Shown one piece after another: positions 62,742 to 64,000 of a stretch of DNA of 64,000 nucleotides. This DNA is from Falsirhodobacter xinxiangensis (lineage in GTDB: Bacteria; Pseudomonadota; Alphaproteobacteria; Rhodobacterales; Rhodobacteraceae), in the NCBI RefSeq assembly GCF_004959935.1, contig NZ_SMYN01000005.1:124001-188000 (forward strand). Direction: 5' to 3'. The notes under the pieces are model-generated. The model saw only the letters and a list, made by a program, of their open reading frames with translations. It had not been told where the DNA came from and made no database searches. Both the position numbers and the translations under genes were made by a program. How positions within the stretch are numbered: position 1 is the first letter of the stretch; each line of letters begins with the position of its first letter.

Positions 62742-63377
62742 ATGCAGAAGGACGCCTATACGCTCATCATCGAGGCGATCGAATCCGGCACCTACAAGCC
62801 GGGCGACCGGCTGGTGGAATCGGAACTGGCCGAACGGCTGGGCGTGTCGCGAACCCCGGTGCGCGAGGCGTTGCAGCGGCTGGAGACGCAGTCGATGCTG
62901 GCACGCGACGGGCGCAGCCTGATCGTCGCATCGCTGGATCACAACCAGCTGGCGGAATTCTATGCCGTCCGGTCAGAGCTTGAAGGGCTGGCGGCACGGC
63001 TGGCGGCGCGCCACGCGCGGGACGAGGAGATCCGGGTGCTGCGCGGTATGGTCGAGGATGACCGCGCCTTGCTGGGCGGCGATCCGCGTCTGCTGAGCCG
63101 GGCGAACCGGCGGTTCCACAAGCAGATCCACCTCGCCTCGCATAACCGTTTTCTGGTGCAGCAGCTGGAATTGCTGCACCGGTCGATGGCGCTGATGGCC
63201 GGGACCTCGCTGGCGGCCGAGGGGCGGGACGAGGCGGCGATGGCCGAACATGACCACATCGTCGCCGCCATCGAGGCGCGGGACGGCGATGCCGCCGACG
63301 AAGCGCTGCACCGCCACATCTCCAAGGCGTTCGAAACGCGACTGCGGGTCGAAGCCGGAGAGCTTCGCGTCCGCTAG
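62742..63377 (+). CDS. GntR-family regulator with FCD domain
   Basis: 211 residues. N-terminal winged HTH (YKPGDRLVESELAERLGVSRTPVREALQRLETQSMLARDG) and C-terminal FCD ligand domain (LAEFYAVRSELEGLAARLAARHA, RRFHKQIHLASHNRFLVQQLELLHRS, EHDHIVAAIEARDGDAADEALHRHIS) with the metal-binding His residues expected of FadR/FCD proteins. It responds to a small carboxylate, unknown here. Overlaps the convergent glycosyltransferase gene by 4 bp; the target is not obvious. Confidence 0.92.
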   Translation: MQKDAYTLIIEAIESGTYKPGDRLVESELAERLGVSRTPVREALQRLETQSMLARDGRSLIVASLDHNQLAEFYAVRSELEGLAARLAARHARDEEIRVLRGMVEDDRALLGGDPRLLSRANRRFHKQIHLASHNRFLVQQLELLHRSMALMAGTSLAAEGRDEAAMAEHDHIVAAIEARDGDAADEALHRHISKAFETRLRVEAGELRVR

Positions 63378-64000
63378 GTGTCGAATTTGCCGTGCGCGGT
63401 CTTGTCCCAGAAAAACGGGGCGGTGATCATCTCGCGCAGCGCCTTGTAGGCTGAAATCGTTGCCAGCGGAAAATACAGGATCAGCGTCGGCACCCAAAGT
63501 GGGCTGAGCCGGTGCTGCGTCCTGCGCAGGGCAAGGATACCGATGATGATGTTGATCGCCTCGGTCAGAAGAAACAGGCCGATCAGCACGAATTTCGTCT
63601 GCGGCGGCAGGATGTCGGCCAGCGGGTGCCAGACGCTCAGCGACAAAAGCCAGAACGACCACAGCACCGGGGCCAGCAGCACCTGCGACAAGGCCAGCAG
63701 GAACATGGTCTGAAAGCCAAAGAAGGCGCGGCTGCCAAGGTCCCGCCACAGGCGCAGCGGATCGCGCATATGGATGCACCATGTCATCATATAGCCCTTC
63801 TGCCAGCGCGAACGTTGGCGAATCCAGGCCAGGGGGCGGCAGTTCGCCTCCTCGTGCGTGACGGTGTCTACCATTTCGGTGCGATAGCCAGCGCGGGCCA
63901 GACGGATGCCCAGATCGGCATCCTCGGTCACGTTATGGGCATCCCATGCGCCAAGCTGCTCCAGCACCGTGCGGCGGATGAACAGCGTGGTGCCACCCAG
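63374..64000 (-). CDS. Family 2 glycosyltransferase, C-terminal part
   Basis: About 208 codons are visible, and the 5' end lies beyond the window; the frame remains open to base 64000 (LGGTTLFIRRTVLEQLGAWD). The visible part holds the acceptor-site motif NVTEDADLGIRLARAGYRT, the QxxRW-type RQRSRWQKGYM of processive GT2 enzymes, and four or five membrane helices. BcsA- or NdvB-like enzymes of this build make and export beta-glucans or other polysaccharides. The product cannot be predicted. Confidence 0.88.
   Translation of the reverse strand: MGGTTLFIRRTVLEQLGAWDAHNVTEDADLGIRLARAGYRTEMVDTVTHEEANCRPLAWIRQRSRWQKGYMMTWCIHMRDPLRLWRDLGSRAFFGFQTMFLLALSQVLLAPVLWSFWLLSLSVWHPLADILPPQTKFVLIGLFLLTEAINIIIGILALRRTQHRLSPLWVPTLILYFPLATISAYKALREMITAPFFWDKTAHGKFDT

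Overview
The window is a piece of core chromosome from a high-GC alphaproteobacterium, most probably of the Rhodobacterales (Paracoccus/Rhodobacter relatives). I base this on gene orders familiar from that group (alr-mlaEF-radA-cvpA-purF, hom-glpX-recJ, glyQ-small gene-methyltransferase-like gene-glyS-PPDK-like gene, folB-folP-glmM), on FolE2 as the folate GTP cyclohydrolase, on a SAM-II riboswitch and on a ScfR/RamB-type regulator. I cannot name a species. I see no phage, transposon, CRISPR array or plasmid signature. Coding density is very high, with many 1-8 bp overlaps; the longest stretch without a protein gene (19141-19489) holds three tRNA-Glu genes.

Layout. 1-8537: end of a cyclopropane-fatty-acid synthase gene, a Nudix hydrolase, cytochrome b561, thrS, two alpha/beta hydrolases, a Tat-exported TIM-barrel protein, a GlcG/HbpS-like secreted protein and rimO. 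8577-14501: a carotenoid locus. Type 2 IPP isomerase faces away from crtE-crtZ, which converge on crtY-crtI-crtB. Together they predict GGPP -> phytoene -> lycopene -> beta-carotene -> zeaxanthin; no ketolase (crtW) is present. 14527-19140: a ScfR/RamB-type regulator diverges from a malate-synthase-like gene and isocitrate lyase, the glyoxylate shunt. The regulator ends only 25 bp before crtY on the same strand. 19180-19434: three identical tandem tRNA-Glu genes.

19490-35788 is almost one long minus-strand series: purD, lysC, ptsP, alr, mlaE, mlaF, radA, cvpA, purF, an SDR, a small lipoprotein, hom, glpX, recJ. 35859-41855: xseA, a secreted hypothetical, ftsY, an EamA transporter, yciB, a glutathione transferase and another hydrolase. 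42087-47128: metZ behind a SAM-II riboswitch and attenuator, folE2, a TrkH potassium transporter subunit and an exported protein with a dead trypsin-like domain. 47243-54861: glyQ, a small membrane protein, a methyltransferase-like gene, glyS, a PPDK-like gene and a SleB-type wall hydrolase. 54918-58796: folB, folP, glmM, a 32-residue membrane protein and an AhpD-like protein. 58793-64000: ilvC, two Lrp/AsnC regulators, a UbiH-type monooxygenase, a HAD 5'-nucleotidase, a GntR regulator and the C-terminal part of a family 2 glycosyltransferase.

The most interesting points are proteins that keep a family fold but have lost key residues (malate synthase with the metal-binding Asp changed to Asn; PPDK with a decayed ATP-grasp domain; a trypsin-like domain without its triad; an AhpD-like protein without CxxC). 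Two perfect 11-bp intercistronic hairpins bury the Shine-Dalgarno sequence of the next gene (thrS/cytochrome b561 and hom/glpX). The metZ leader has a readable SAM-II/antiterminator/terminator arrangement. Gene orders, family features and the E. coli AceB and bacterial PPDK comparisons come from memory, not from a search.
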